Shown: positions 15,601 to 22,637 of the stretch, piece after piece | Position numbering within the stretch: position 1 is the first letter of the stretch | How the letters are laid out: every line of letters starts with the position of its first letter | DNA from: JBASRP01 sp044866075 | GTDB taxonomy: Bacteria; Actinomycetota; AC-67 | Assembly (NCBI GenBank): GCA_044866075.1 | Contig: JBIOTQ010000036.1 | Location: forward strand, 1-40,971 | Direction of reading: 5' to 3' | Length of the DNA stretch: 40,971 bases | The notes under the pieces: model-generated | Database searches by the model: none | Seen by the model: only the letters and a program-made list of their open reading frames with translations | Told to the model about the DNA's origin: nothing | Made by a program: the position numbers and the translations under genes

Positions 15601-15978
15601 CTTGCCGGCGATGCGCGCCGCCGCGTTGACCGCTGCGCCGAAGAGGTCGCCGGCCTTCTCGCTGACCTCACCGGCGTTGATCCCGATCCGCACGCGGATC
15701 TCGCGGCCGGGGCTCGTTCTGTTGCGGTCGTCGAGGGCGCGCTGGATCTCGACCGCGCAGGAGATCGCCTTGCGCGGCGACGCGAACGCGACCATGAATC
15801 CGTCACCGAGGGCTTTGATCTCGCGGCCGCCGTGATGGGCGACGCGGTCGCGCACGATGTCCTCGTGCGTGCGGAGGAGCTCGTCGGCGACCTCGTCACC
15901 GAGGCGCGTTCGGAGATCCGTCGACCCCTCGACGTCGGTGAAAAGGACGGTGACGGCGCCTTCCGGCATTGAGCTCAT
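12688..15978 (-). CDS. Class III adenylate/guanylate cyclase fused to AAA ATPase and TPR-like repeats
   Basis: A 1096-aa multidomain signalling protein. A class III cyclase domain (about 8-175) keeps the metal aspartates D15 (FTDVEGST) and D59 (GDGFMVAF), a lysine at 55 in the purine-specifying region, and the transition-state pair N118 and R122. All catalytic positions therefore look intact and adenylate cyclase activity is plausible. Then comes an AAA_16-type ATPase with Walker A GGEPGVGKT (219-227) and Walker B LMLVLEDLHWAD, a winged-helix-like linker, and about 500 residues of TPR-like helical repeats. No LuxR HTH or membrane segment. Divergent from the rhomboid gene by 59 bp; the stop overlaps the LLM stop. 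It could feed the Crp and CNB proteins near the left end. Confidence 0.92.
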   Translation of the reverse strand: MSSMPEGAVTVLFTDVEGSTDLRTRLGDEVADELLRTHEDIVRDRVAHHGGREIKALGDGFMVAFASPRKAISCAVEIQRALDDRNRTSPGREIRVRIGINAGEVSEKAGDLFGAAVNAAARIAGKARGGQILIANVVKDLAGMRPDLSYLDRGLFWLKGFPERWRLFEVARQAAGPAQELATPVHRKTEFVGRDAERADLRRHVENAVAGRGSLVMIGGEPGVGKTRITEEIGEEAASHRLLTLVGHCYETEAAVPYAPVVEIFEATARVISRGTLWEALGDTGPEIARIMPELRRLFPDLAPPIELPPEQERRYLFNSVTEFMTRAARMQPLMLVLEDLHWADEPSMLLLQHLAERLADLPILIVGTYRDVELDVDRPLARALEELVRRRLVHRISLARLPKDGVEAMLRALAGREPPPSLVDAVHGETEGNCFFVEEVFQHLHEEGKLFDARGEWRTEVRIGEVDVPEGVRLVLGRRLARLSEGSRKALAGAAVIGRTFTFELVEALGEVSPDVLLDAIEEAQRARLVTSSEDAFQPRFTFAHELIRQTLLTGLSLPRRQRLHLRVADAIERVHERRLDEHTADLAHHLYQAGAAADPDKTIRYLIAAGDRAMRAAAFEEALRAFERGISLQREDDVRGTAELLVKLGFAQRSLGRTAESLASWREALDQYAELGDHEAAARACWDISYQLGWAGRVAEGMEFTQRGLMAVGEDRTALRSFLLGSAGTFVGYLGDFDGGMGMLDEAIGIAREVGDPRAEGYSRLGRAVVLYSHCEHAALVAEGPATAELLRDSSSPFDLASMLSVLEWSYYVTGDHAGAETVHAELEPLSRRIGNQVAWMLTERLRASRHLNETLDIDAWDAFSQRDLEFCRTLEFSWISNAYGFLYRGAFLRGRWEEALGHARAALDSEPPGGFNGWAWPIVFTTLAYLGRREEAVKMFDEARDRLPRSGHSIWGAQAILHGAVEGLAILGERAEAAVLYPQVLETFETGSITVRAYDARLSATIAGIAAHAGERWDEAEQHFADAIKIAEESPFLFEAADARRFYAAMLADRDAPGDKEKARQLLEEALDTYRGAGTVRHVELAEVQLKAL

Positions 15979-16021
15979 AGCCGCTCGGATCCCCCTTCAG
16001 AACCCTATCATCGAGCCCGGA

Positions 16022-16027
16022 TACACT
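16022..16027 (+). promoter_or_regulatory. Leaderless-type -10 box of the rhomboid gene
   Basis: TACACT lies 10 nt before the rhomboid ATG, with no Shine-Dalgarno between. Confidence 0.4.
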
Positions 16028-16037
16028 GGCCGCTCCC

Positions 16038-17159
16038 ATGCCCGAGGTTCCCTGCGCCTTCCACCCCGACCGGCTGACCGCGGTCTCGTGCTCCAACTGC
16101 GGCCGGCCGATCTGCCCTGCCGACATGACGCCGGCGCCGGTTGGCTACCAGTGCCCGATATGCACGGGGCGCGCGCGGGAGGGCGCGCTCGGCGCGGCCT
16201 CGTACCGGACGCGGTCGGCCGTCGGCCGCCAAACCGACCGCGTGCCGCTGGTGCGCCTCCTGAAGAGATCGGGGGTGACCCAGGCGCTCATCGCTGCGAA
16301 CGCCGCGGTCTTCATCACGATGCTGGTTGTGATGTTGACCCGTCGAACCAGTTGGGAGGACTCGCGGCTGCTGCTCGATTTCGGCGCACTCTACGCGCCG
16401 CTCCCGCGGTCGGACTGGTGGCGGCTGATCACGGCGATGTTCGTGCACATCGGCCCGCTGCACCTGCTGTTCAACATGTACGCCCTCGCGATCTTCGGGC
16501 CGGCTATCGAGAGCCGGTACGGGCGCGCGCGGTTCCTGGCGATGTACCTCTCCGCGGGATTCCTCGGCAGCGCGGCGTCGCTGCTTCTGACGAAGGGCGG
16601 TGGGGTGCGCGCCGGAGCGTCGGGAGCCGTGTTCGGGATCCTCGGCGCGTGGATCGCGTTCTTCGTGCGCCACCGCAGCGCGCGCGGCGCGCGCGAGCAG
16701 CTGCGGTCGCTGTTCTTCCTGGTAGCGATCAACCTCTTCATCGGTGTGTCCGTGGGACACATCGACAACTTCGCGCACCTGGGCGGACTGGCCGGGGGCT
16801 TCGTGACCGCGATGGCGCTCGAGCAATCGGTCCGCCGGAAGAGCCCGGCGGAACAGCAGCTGATCGGACTGGCCGGCTACGCGCTGGTGATCGCCGGCGG
16901 TGTCGTGGCCCTGATCGCGTCCGGTCGCTTCGTCTCCGTGCCGGTCACCCGGCCGGGCTTGGGCGCCCTGGCGTTCGCGATCTCGTCCGCGAGCTTCTGG
17001 GCGATCCGGTTGAGGTGGCGCGGCGAGCGCATCAGCAGTCCGCCGAAGCGCTCGGGTGGACCAAGCGAGATGTGGATCTCGCACCCCCATCCCGAGAAGG
17101 GGATGACCACGACCTCGGCCGGGCCACGCGACGGGCCGGAGTGCCACACGCCCTTGTAA
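16038..17159 (+). CDS. Rhomboid intramembrane serine protease with N-terminal zinc finger
   Basis: A 373-aa membrane protease. A B-box-like zinc finger (C6..H9, CSNC at 18-21, C26, CPIC at 39-42) precedes the rhomboid core. Rhomboid hallmarks: HIGPLHLLFNMYAL (137-150), catalytic serine in GASG (193-196), and GHIDNFAHLGG with the catalytic histidine at 247. A further hydrophobic segment at about 275-296 suggests a seventh helix. The last 90 or so residues look atypical and overlap, in antisense, a gene on the other strand. The true functional end may be near residue 300, and the remaining open frame may be incidental. Substrate unknown. Confidence 0.92.
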   Translation: MPEVPCAFHPDRLTAVSCSNCGRPICPADMTPAPVGYQCPICTGRAREGALGAASYRTRSAVGRQTDRVPLVRLLKRSGVTQALIAANAAVFITMLVVMLTRRTSWEDSRLLLDFGALYAPLPRSDWWRLITAMFVHIGPLHLLFNMYALAIFGPAIESRYGRARFLAMYLSAGFLGSAASLLLTKGGGVRAGASGAVFGILGAWIAFFVRHRSARGAREQLRSLFFLVAINLFIGVSVGHIDNFAHLGGLAGGFVTAMALEQSVRRKSPAEQQLIGLAGYALVIAGGVVALIASGRFVSVPVTRPGLGALAFAISSASFWAIRLRWRGERISSPPKRSGGPSEMWISHPHPEKGMTTTSAGPRDGPECHTPL

Positions 17160-17308
17160 CGGGTTGCCCCGCTCGGGGGGCCGGTGACCAGCTCGCCGTT
17201 GCGATCGAGGCGCAGACGCACGCCGTCGACGCCGCTCAGGTGGGGGAGAGAGGCGCCGACCTCCGCCGGCGTGCCTTCGGTGCGCGCGTATGCCCAGGGA
17301 GCGTCCAT
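16877..17308 (-). CDS. Conserved-looking hypothetical protein under TetR control
   Basis: A 143-aa soluble protein of no family I recognise. It is supported as a gene by an unusually complete 5' signal: GGAGGAGG 5 nt before the ATG, and a near-consensus sigma70 promoter (TTGACA, 17 bp, GATAAT) carrying two palindromic operators. The protein has a beta-rich middle (VRLRLDRNGELVTGPPSG, then YKGVWHSGP, then EVVVIPFSGWGCEIHISLG) and a helical part LNRIAQKLADEIANA, followed by a low-complexity tail. Its 3' 283 bp overlap the rhomboid frame in antisense. Divergent from the TetR gene, so it is probably its main target. Confidence 0.7.
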   Translation of the reverse strand: MDAPWAYARTEGTPAEVGASLPHLSGVDGVRLRLDRNGELVTGPPSGATRYKGVWHSGPSRGPAEVVVIPFSGWGCEIHISLGPPERFGGLLMRSPRHLNRIAQKLADEIANARAPKPGRVTGTETKRPDAIRATTPPAITSA

Positions 17309-17324
17309 CCGGGCCTCCTCCCAG

Positions 17325-17341
17325 TGAATGAACGTCATTCA
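17325..17341. promoter_or_regulatory. TetR operator O1
   Basis: Perfect 17-bp palindrome TGAATGA-ACG-TCATTCA, overlapping the predicted transcription start of the gene at 17308. It closely resembles the fatty-acid-responsive FadR operator of Bacillus (TGAATGA-N-TCATTCA type). Centre at 17333, 21 bp from the centre of O2, i.e. two helical turns. Confidence 0.75.
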
Positions 17342-17369
17342 TTATCATGAACGCCGTTCAGTGTGTCAA
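17341..17369 (-). promoter_or_regulatory. Near-consensus sigma70 promoter with embedded operator
   Basis: Minus strand: -35 TTGACA (17364-17369), 17-bp spacer, -10 GATAAT (17341-17346). The -35 is perfect and the -10 differs from TATAAT at one position. Operator O2 fills the spacer, so repressor binding would block the polymerase. Confidence 0.8.
17348..17360. promoter_or_regulatory. TetR operator O2
   Basis: Perfect palindrome TGAACG-C-CGTTCA inside the -35/-10 spacer of the promoter for the gene at 17308. Same TGAAY/RTTCA half-sites as O1 and O3. Confidence 0.75.
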
Positions 17370-17438
17370 GACCTAATCGCCCGGAACCTAACAATCCGTC
17401 CGAAGGTTGGCTGCGATTTTCCGGAGCTGGAGTAAGGT

Positions 17439-18194
17439 ATGAACGTGGTTCAGTCCCAGCGCTCCGCCCGGGTCGATGCACGGCAGCGTAAGCGCGCCGC
17501 TGGAGACGGGAATCGTGACCGGGGTCGAGAGTCTCTGCGCGGCGGGCGATCGGTGAAGTCGGCGGACGAACGCCGGCGCGACATCCTCAACGCAGCCGTG
17601 CATCTGTTTGCGGAGGAGGGCTTCCATGAAACGACCGTGCAAGAGATAGCGGCCGCCGCTGGCGTGGCGACTGGGACGGTCTATCTGTATTTTCCTTCGA
17701 AGGATCAGGTGCTTTTGGCGCTCCACCGGCGTCTGGGGGAAGGCCTCGCCGCGCACGTCGAGGACGCGGCTTCAGACATGTTCGATCGTCAGGCTCGCGG
17801 GGAGCAGGTCGATTACAGAGAAGCCGTGGACGCCATCGTCGACTCCCTCGTCGGTCACGCCATAGAGAACCGGGAGCTGACGGAAGTATGCTGCCGATAC
17901 CGGCCGCTGATCCACCGCGACCCACACGGAACACTCGGCGAGCGACACCTGGGGCTGGTCATGCGCGTCCTAGAAGCGGGTGTCGCGCTTGGTCTGATCC
18001 ACACCTCCGATTCGGAGATGACCGCCTACTTACTGGATGCCGCGATTAGTGAGACCGTCAGCGATCACATCACCTACGGCGAGCCCGCGGACCTTGAGCG
18101 GCTCGTCGCGTCGGCGAAGGAGCTCGTCCGCAAGACCGTCGCTCCCGCGATCGATCCCCCCAAGCAGCCGCGCGATCGACGGCGCCGCGGCTGA
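17439..18194 (+). CDS. TetR/AcrR family repressor (FadR-like)
   Basis: A 251-aa regulator if read from the ATG at 17439, which has GGAG 7 nt upstream; a GTG at 17553 would give a more standard 213 aa. The HTH is typical: RRRDILNAAVHLFAEEGF, then TTVQEIAAAAGVATGTVY, with LYFPSKDQVLLAL. The C-terminal ligand domain (about 85-235) is helical. The first codons coincide with operator O3, which suggests autoregulation and makes the upstream start suspicious. Operators of the FadR type suggest an acyl-CoA-like ligand, but this is inference. It controls the divergent gene at 17308. Confidence 0.9.
   Translation: MNVVQSQRSARVDARQRKRAAGDGNRDRGRESLRGGRSVKSADERRRDILNAAVHLFAEEGFHETTVQEIAAAAGVATGTVYLYFPSKDQVLLALHRRLGEGLAAHVEDAASDMFDRQARGEQVDYREAVDAIVDSLVGHAIENRELTEVCCRYRPLIHRDPHGTLGERHLGLVMRVLEAGVALGLIHTSDSEMTAYLLDAAISETVSDHITYGEPADLERLVASAKELVRKTVAPAIDPPKQPRDRRRRG
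17440..17452. promoter_or_regulatory. TetR operator O3
   Basis: Perfect palindrome TGAAC-GTG-GTTCA at the predicted 5' end of the tetR-like gene, just after a TAAGGT box. Its position suits autorepression. Confidence 0.65.
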
Positions 18195-18219
18195 ATCGCA
18201 CGATCCACCGCAGTTCCTT

Positions 18220-18225
18220 TAGTCT
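18220..18225 (+). promoter_or_regulatory. Leaderless-type -10 box of the diiron protein gene
   Basis: TAGTCT lies 7 nt before the ATG at 18233, with no Shine-Dalgarno. Confidence 0.4.
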
Positions 18226-18232
18226 CCAGTCG

Positions 18233-19069
18233 ATGCTGATCACCCGTGAGGAAGCATCCTTCGATTTCGGCGGCGCGCGCTTCGATCTCGAGCGCGACCG
18301 AGACGTCCTCGCGTGGATCTTCTCGCAGTACCTCTACGGTGAGGTGACCGGCGTCCAGGTCGGCCACTGGCTCGAGATCGCGCCCGACTTCGACGCCGCG
18401 CAGTTCCTGGCGCGCCAGGCGAACGAGGAGATGGCGCACGTGAAGCTGTTCCTGCGCATCCTCGATTCGCTGGGCGCAAGCCCGCAGCCGCCGCACCGCG
18501 CGCTGTCGTTCCTCGCGACCGACTTCGCCGGCGCGACGTTCGAGGAACACTGTTTGCTCGAGATGGCGGTGGGCGAGGGGTTCGTTCTGACGGCGATCTA
18601 CGCGTTCATCGACACGCTCCCCGAAGGCGAGATCCGCACGCTCATGACCGGCCTCGCACGCCAGGAGGAAGGCCACGTCAATTTCGGCGAGGAGCAGACG
18701 CTCAAGGCGCTCGCGCGCCGCCCGGCGCTGGCGCGACACCTTCTCGGTCTGACGCTCGTCGCGATGCTCGGCGTCCGCGCGATCGCGCGCTACACCGGCA
18801 AGCGCTACGGCGACCACGCGGTGCTGCGACAGATGCCGGCCTTCCTCGCGCATTCGAACTCCGTGACCGAGCTGCGCCTGCGCCGCCTCGGCATCATCGA
18901 CCGGCCTCTCGCGTCGCTCGGTCGCGCCGAACGCACGTCGTTGATGGCCAAGGCCGGTGCGTCACGCTACGCGAGGGTTTTGAATCCGCTCCGCCGCAAG
19001 CCGGTGCCGCTGACGAAGTCGTACCTGCACGACCCCTCGATAATGGGGCGCTTCGTAGCGCGGACCTAG
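18233..19069 (+). CDS. Ferritin-like diiron protein
   Basis: A 278-aa soluble helical protein with a complete four-helix diiron site: E37, E66-x-x-H69 (NEEMAHV), E115, and E145-x-x-H148 (RQEEGHVNF). This is the pattern of ferritin-like oxidases and R2-like proteins, and the C-terminal 100 residues extend beyond a bare bundle. No radical-generating tyrosine can be assigned. The neighbouring carotenoid gene converges with it and shares its stop as CTAG, so they are not one operon, but an oxygenase role in lipid or pigment metabolism is possible. Reaction unknown. Confidence 0.82.
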   Translation: MLITREEASFDFGGARFDLERDRDVLAWIFSQYLYGEVTGVQVGHWLEIAPDFDAAQFLARQANEEMAHVKLFLRILDSLGASPQPPHRALSFLATDFAGATFEEHCLLEMAVGEGFVLTAIYAFIDTLPEGEIRTLMTGLARQEEGHVNFGEEQTLKALARRPALARHLLGLTLVAMLGVRAIARYTGKRYGDHAVLRQMPAFLAHSNSVTELRLRRLGIIDRPLASLGRAERTSLMAKAGASRYARVLNPLRRKPVPLTKSYLHDPSIMGRFVART

Positions 19070-19809
19070 GCCTCCCCGGACGCCGGCCCTTCCGGTTGAG
19101 CCGGTTGCTCGGCGGAAAGCGCGCGCAGCGGCGGCAAGCACATCCACGTGACGGCAGCCGTGATGAGCGCCCCCGAAAGGGCGACGCGCCATTGCCCGAT
19201 CCCGGCGGCGATCAGGAGGTTGAACGCCATGATCGACAGCGCGAGGGTCGCGCCGCGCGCGGCGTCGAAGCGCCGGTCGGGCACGCCGACGTCGAACGCC
19301 TCGTCGACGAAGAGAACGAGCCAGGTCGCGAGGTACCAGCCGAGGAAGTTCCATAACGGCACGCCGAGATATCCGTTCGCGTTGCGCCAGCGGTACATGT
19401 CGCCGAGGAACCACTGGTTGCCGTGCAGCGACACCGGATCGACGACGAGGTCGACCAGGACGGCGCCCAGCGCGCCGAGCCAGGGGACCACGATGCGGTC
19501 GCGCGCGCGGAAGCCGACGATCGCGATCGCGCGTCCCGCCCACATCAGGACGCCGTGCGACAAGGGGACGAAGAGCGGCACGTTCAAGATGTACAGCTCG
19601 TCGCCCTTGGTGAAGCCCGTGTAGTCGTAGCGGCCGTACGGAAAACCGGTGCGGGTGCTCGAGAGCTCGAACACCAGGGCGACGGCCGACGCGATCGCCC
19701 AGAAGCGGAACGCCCGCTTCCATCCCCGCTCGGTCGATGCAGCCCAGAAAAAGGCCGCGATGAACGCCACCGCGTACCAGCGGCTCGCGATCGTCTCGAG
19801 GACGATCAT
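19066..19809 (-). CDS. CruF-type carotenoid biosynthesis membrane protein
   Basis: A 247-aa integral membrane protein with about seven hydrophobic segments, of the carotenoid-biosynthesis family typified by CruF (C50 or 1',2'-hydratase type). Supporting motifs: FELSSTRTGFPYGRYDYT, VPLSHGVLMWAGR, and DLVVDPVSLHGNQWF, which carry the conserved Glu, Asp and His residues of the family. Such enzymes add water or modify the psi end of gamma-carotene or lycopene. No other crt gene lies nearby, so pathway membership is inferred from the family alone. The start at 19809 lacks a clear Shine-Dalgarno. Confidence 0.83.
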   Translation of the reverse strand: MIVLETIASRWYAVAFIAAFFWAASTERGWKRAFRFWAIASAVALVFELSSTRTGFPYGRYDYTGFTKGDELYILNVPLFVPLSHGVLMWAGRAIAIVGFRARDRIVVPWLGALGAVLVDLVVDPVSLHGNQWFLGDMYRWRNANGYLGVPLWNFLGWYLATWLVLFVDEAFDVGVPDRRFDAARGATLALSIMAFNLLIAAGIGQWRVALSGALITAAVTWMCLPPLRALSAEQPAQPEGPASGEA

Positions 19810-19845
19810 GCCTCGGACGCTGCGGAGCGACCGTCCGCGCTAGGG

Positions 19846-19874
19846 TTGACCCGCACGTCAGGTGGTTGTATCAG
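19846..19874 (+). promoter_or_regulatory. Putative sigma70 promoter of the aldehyde dehydrogenase gene
   Basis: TTGACC (19846-19851), 17-bp spacer, TATCAG (19869-19874), about 50 nt before the ATG at 19926. A 6-bp hairpin (GGGCGC, AAA, GCGCCC, 19885-19899) lies in the predicted leader. Confidence 0.5.
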
Positions 19875-19925
19875 AAGCCCGGGAGGGCGCAAAGCGCCCG
19901 GGGTGCGCAGAGGCTGCGGAGAGAG

Positions 19926-21431
19926 ATGCCCGAGACGTTCGACCGAGAACGCTTCTACATCGGAGGCGCGTGGCTGGCGCCCGGCCGCGGGAAGTGGATC
20001 GAGGTCGAGGACCCCGCGACGGAAGAGGTCTTCGCGCGCGCGCCGCTCGGCCGCCGCGACGACGCGCGCCGCGCGCTCGCCGCCGCACGGCACGCTTTCG
20101 ACGAAGGTCCGTGGCCTCGCATGACACCGGCGCAGCGCGCGCAGGCGATGAAGCGTTTCGCGATCGAGCTCGCGCTGGACCGGCAGAAGCTCACGGAACT
20201 TCTCATCCGTGAGGCCGGGTGCACGCGATTGATGGCGGAGCACCTCCAGGTGGGTCCGCCTCTCGAGCACCTCTCCTGGTACGCGGACCGCGCGGCGCGC
20301 GATCTCGACGAACGACTTCCGTCGCATAAAGGTCCGCCGCCGTCCGAGTCCATCGTCACCCGCGAGCCCGTCGGCGTCGTCTCGGCGATCGTTCCCTGGA
20401 ACTTCCCGCTGTACATCGCGACGCACAAGATCGGCGCGGCGTTGGCCGGCGGCAACACGGTGGTGCTGAAACCGGCCTCCTGGACGCCGCTGTCGGCCTT
20501 CTTCTTCGCCGACGCGGCCGAGCGCTCCGGGCTGCCTCCCGGCGTTTTGAACGTCGTCACCGGCGCCGGCCAGGAGGTCGGCGAGGAGCTCGCCTCCAAC
20601 ACACTCGCCGACATGGTCTCGTTCACGGGCTCGACGGAATCCGGCAAGCGCGTCATGCAGCTCGCCTCCTCGAACGTCAAGAAGGTGTCGCTCGAGCTCG
20701 GCGGCAAGTCCGCGGGTGTGGTGCTGGCCGATGCGCCGCTCGACAGCGCCGTCCCGCATCTGCTGTGGTCTTGGCTCGTCCACCAGGGGCAGGCCTGCGG
20801 CGCCGCGACGCGCTTCGTCCTGCACGAGAGCATCCACGACGAGTTCGTCGACCGGCTCGTGGCGCAGGTCAAGGGGCTGACGATCGGCGACCCCAAGGAG
20901 TGGACGACGCTCGTCGGGCCGCTCATCCGCGCGTCGCACCGCGATCGCGTCGAGCGCTACATCGCGATGGGCAAGGACGAGGGCGCCACGCTCGTGACCG
21001 GAGGCGGACGGCCCCAGCATCCGCCGACGGGGCACTACCTCGAGCCGGCGATCTTCGTGGACGTGCGGAACGACATGCGCATCGCTCAGGAAGAGATTTT
21101 CAGACCGGTCGTCGCGATCATCAAGGTCCGCGACGACGACGAAGCGCTCCGCGTCGCGAACGACTCGATCTACGGACTAGCCGGCGCGGTCTGGGCTGGG
21201 ACGCGCGATCGCGCCGTCGCGTTCGCGCGCGGCATGCGCACGGGAACCGTCTCGTGCAACGGCGGCGGCCTCAACCCATGGGCGCCGTTCGGCGGCTACA
21301 AACAGTCCGGGATCGGACGCGAGCTCGGCCTCATCGGTATGGACGAGTTCACTGAGGTGAAACACCTGAACCTCGGGGTCGAACGGCCGGCCGGCGACGC
21401 CGGGCCGGGCAGCGCCGGCGTGTCGGCTTAG
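19926..21431 (+). CDS. NAD(P)-dependent aldehyde dehydrogenase
   Basis: A 501-aa enzyme of the ALDH superfamily oxidising an aldehyde to its acid. Motifs: PWNFPLY, KPASWTPLSAFFFAD, FTGSTESGKRVM for cofactor binding, LELGGKSAGVVLADA with the catalytic glutamate, and HQGQACGAATR with the nucleophilic cysteine. The length is standard. The start at 19926 is chosen because GGAGAGAG lies just upstream; the longer open frame begins within the leader. It is closest in style to betaine-aldehyde or acyl-aldehyde dehydrogenases, but the substrate cannot be assigned. Confidence 0.95.
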   Translation: MPETFDRERFYIGGAWLAPGRGKWIEVEDPATEEVFARAPLGRRDDARRALAAARHAFDEGPWPRMTPAQRAQAMKRFAIELALDRQKLTELLIREAGCTRLMAEHLQVGPPLEHLSWYADRAARDLDERLPSHKGPPPSESIVTREPVGVVSAIVPWNFPLYIATHKIGAALAGGNTVVLKPASWTPLSAFFFADAAERSGLPPGVLNVVTGAGQEVGEELASNTLADMVSFTGSTESGKRVMQLASSNVKKVSLELGGKSAGVVLADAPLDSAVPHLLWSWLVHQGQACGAATRFVLHESIHDEFVDRLVAQVKGLTIGDPKEWTTLVGPLIRASHRDRVERYIAMGKDEGATLVTGGGRPQHPPTGHYLEPAIFVDVRNDMRIAQEEIFRPVVAIIKVRDDDEALRVANDSIYGLAGAVWAGTRDRAVAFARGMRTGTVSCNGGGLNPWAPFGGYKQSGIGRELGLIGMDEFTEVKHLNLGVERPAGDAGPGSAGVSA

Positions 21432-21721
21432 CCCTCGCCCTCGCCGCCGACGTCCATCTCGAACCGCGGCAGCATGATCTTCATCACGTCGGCGACGGCC
21501 GCACACGCGGCGCAGATGCGGGCCTTGTCGCGGCGGTCGACCGAATACGTCGCCGGCACGTCGGGGTGGATCGTCCGCTCGCCGCAACGCGGGCAGGTCT
21601 CGAGACCGGGCGCATCCGCGAGCCCGCGCTTGGCGAGGATGTCGGCGACGTGCGCGCGCGTGTAGTTGCGCACCGCCTCGGCGACGGCGTCTTCGTCGTG
21701 CGTTTCGGTCGTGTCGGCCAC
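21428..21721 (-). CDS. Small zinc-ribbon protein
   Basis: A 97-aa soluble protein with two cysteine pairs, CPRC and, about 32 residues on, CAAC. This is a zinc-ribbon arrangement, with an N-terminal helical part (EDAVAEAVRNYTRAHVADIL). The start is set at GTG 21721 because GGGAGG lies 5 nt upstream; an ATG at 21775 lacks this signal. The stop overlaps the ALDH stop by 4 bp. Function unknown. Confidence 0.65.
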   Translation of the reverse strand: MADTTETHDEDAVAEAVRNYTRAHVADILAKRGLADAPGLETCPRCGERTIHPDVPATYSVDRRDKARICAACAAVADVMKIMLPRFEMDVGGEGEG

Positions 21722-21793
21722 GGAACCTCCCGGTGCAACGTCGGGCGGCATCGTAGCGACGAGTATCTCCGGCACGCGAACCCGTTGTCTGGT

Positions 21794-21831
21794 GTGATCG
21801 CGTTAACCAGGGCGGGCGGGGGGCCGATAAC
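21794..21831 (+). repeat. G-rich 38-bp element, copy C
   Basis: Plus strand: GTGATCGCGTTAACC, then AGGGCGGGCGGGGG, then the perfect box GCCGATAA (21823-21830), with TTAA 16 bp from the box. It is intergenic between two divergent genes and points to the inositol-phosphatase-type gene at 21867. The first GGG of the other copies is GCG here, so its quadruplex potential is weaker. Confidence 0.78.
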
Positions 21832-21852
21832 CCCGACCCCATCCAGCCTGAA

Positions 21853-21858
21853 TAGGAT
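21853..21858 (+). promoter_or_regulatory. Leaderless-type -10 box of the inositol-phosphatase-type gene
   Basis: TAGGAT lies 8 nt before the GTG at 21867, with no Shine-Dalgarno. Copy C of the repeated element ends 21 nt upstream, so two alternative promoters may serve this gene. Confidence 0.45.
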
Positions 21859-21866
21859 GCGCGTCC

Positions 21867-22637
21867 GTGGACGCGTCGTCGCTCCTGGCGACCGCCGTGG
21901 TGGCGGCGGAAGCGGCCGGTGACCTGCTCCTTTCCCGGTTCCGCGCGCCGGCGCGCGGCGTCGAGCGGAAGTCGTCGACGACCGACATGGTCTCCGACGC
22001 CGACCGCGACGCCGAGGCAATGATCCGTGAGATCCTCGCAAAGGCGCGGCCCGACGACGCGATCCTCGGCGAGGAGGAAGGGGAGCGAGCCGGCGCCAGC
22101 GGCCTGCGCTGGGTGATCGATCCTCTCGATGGAACGACGAACTTCCTCTTCGGGTTGCCCCAGTGGTGCGTCAGCGTGGCGTGTGAGGACTCCGCGGGAG
22201 GCCTGGTCGGCGTCGTTCACGATCCCTGTCACCAAGAGACGTTCGTGGCGTCGCGAGGGAACGGCGCCTTCCTCGGTGCGGATCGTTTGAGCGTCTCCGA
22301 GAAGGTCGATCTATCCGATGCGCTGATCGCGACGGGGTACTCCTACCTGCCGGAAGAACGCGCGGCAGAGGCGGTTCAACTCGAACGAGTCCTCCCGCGT
22401 GTGCGAGACATCCGCCGACTTGGGTCAGCGGCACTGGACCTCGCGTGGACGGCGGGGGGTCGCTTCGACGGCTATTACGAGACTCCAACACATCACTGGG
22501 ACTGGGCGGCCGGCGTGGTCTTGGTGCGCGAGGCCGGCGGTCTCGTAGGGGAACTGCCGGCCGTCGGACCGTCTGGCCCGGGCCTCGTCGCCGCAGGGAA
22601 CGGCCTGTACGACGCCCTCGTCGAACTCGTGACATGA
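21867..22637 (+). CDS. suhB: Inositol monophosphatase family phosphatase
   Basis: A 256-aa Mg2+-dependent phosphatase. Metal motifs are complete: GEEEGE near residue 70, WVIDPLDGTTNF (about 89-100), and HHWDWAAGVVLVREAGG (about 210-226). The family removes phosphate from inositol phosphates, histidinol phosphate or PAP; these cannot be separated here, so suhB is a family-level name. GTG start preceded by a TAGGAT box. The stop overlaps the next ATG as ATGA, coupling it to a small lipoprotein. Confidence 0.9.
   Translation: MDASSLLATAVVAAEAAGDLLLSRFRAPARGVERKSSTTDMVSDADRDAEAMIREILAKARPDDAILGEEEGERAGASGLRWVIDPLDGTTNFLFGLPQWCVSVACEDSAGGLVGVVHDPCHQETFVASRGNGAFLGADRLSVSEKVDLSDALIATGYSYLPEERAAEAVQLERVLPRVRDIRRLGSAALDLAWTAGGRFDGYYETPTHHWDWAAGVVLVREAGGLVGELPAVGPSGPGLVAAGNGLYDALVELVT

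Noticed and set aside
16008..17348. A 446-codon minus-strand frame across the rhomboid gene
   Set aside because: Low-complexity shadow. The gene with promoter and Shine-Dalgarno on this strand is the shorter, different frame at 16877-17308.
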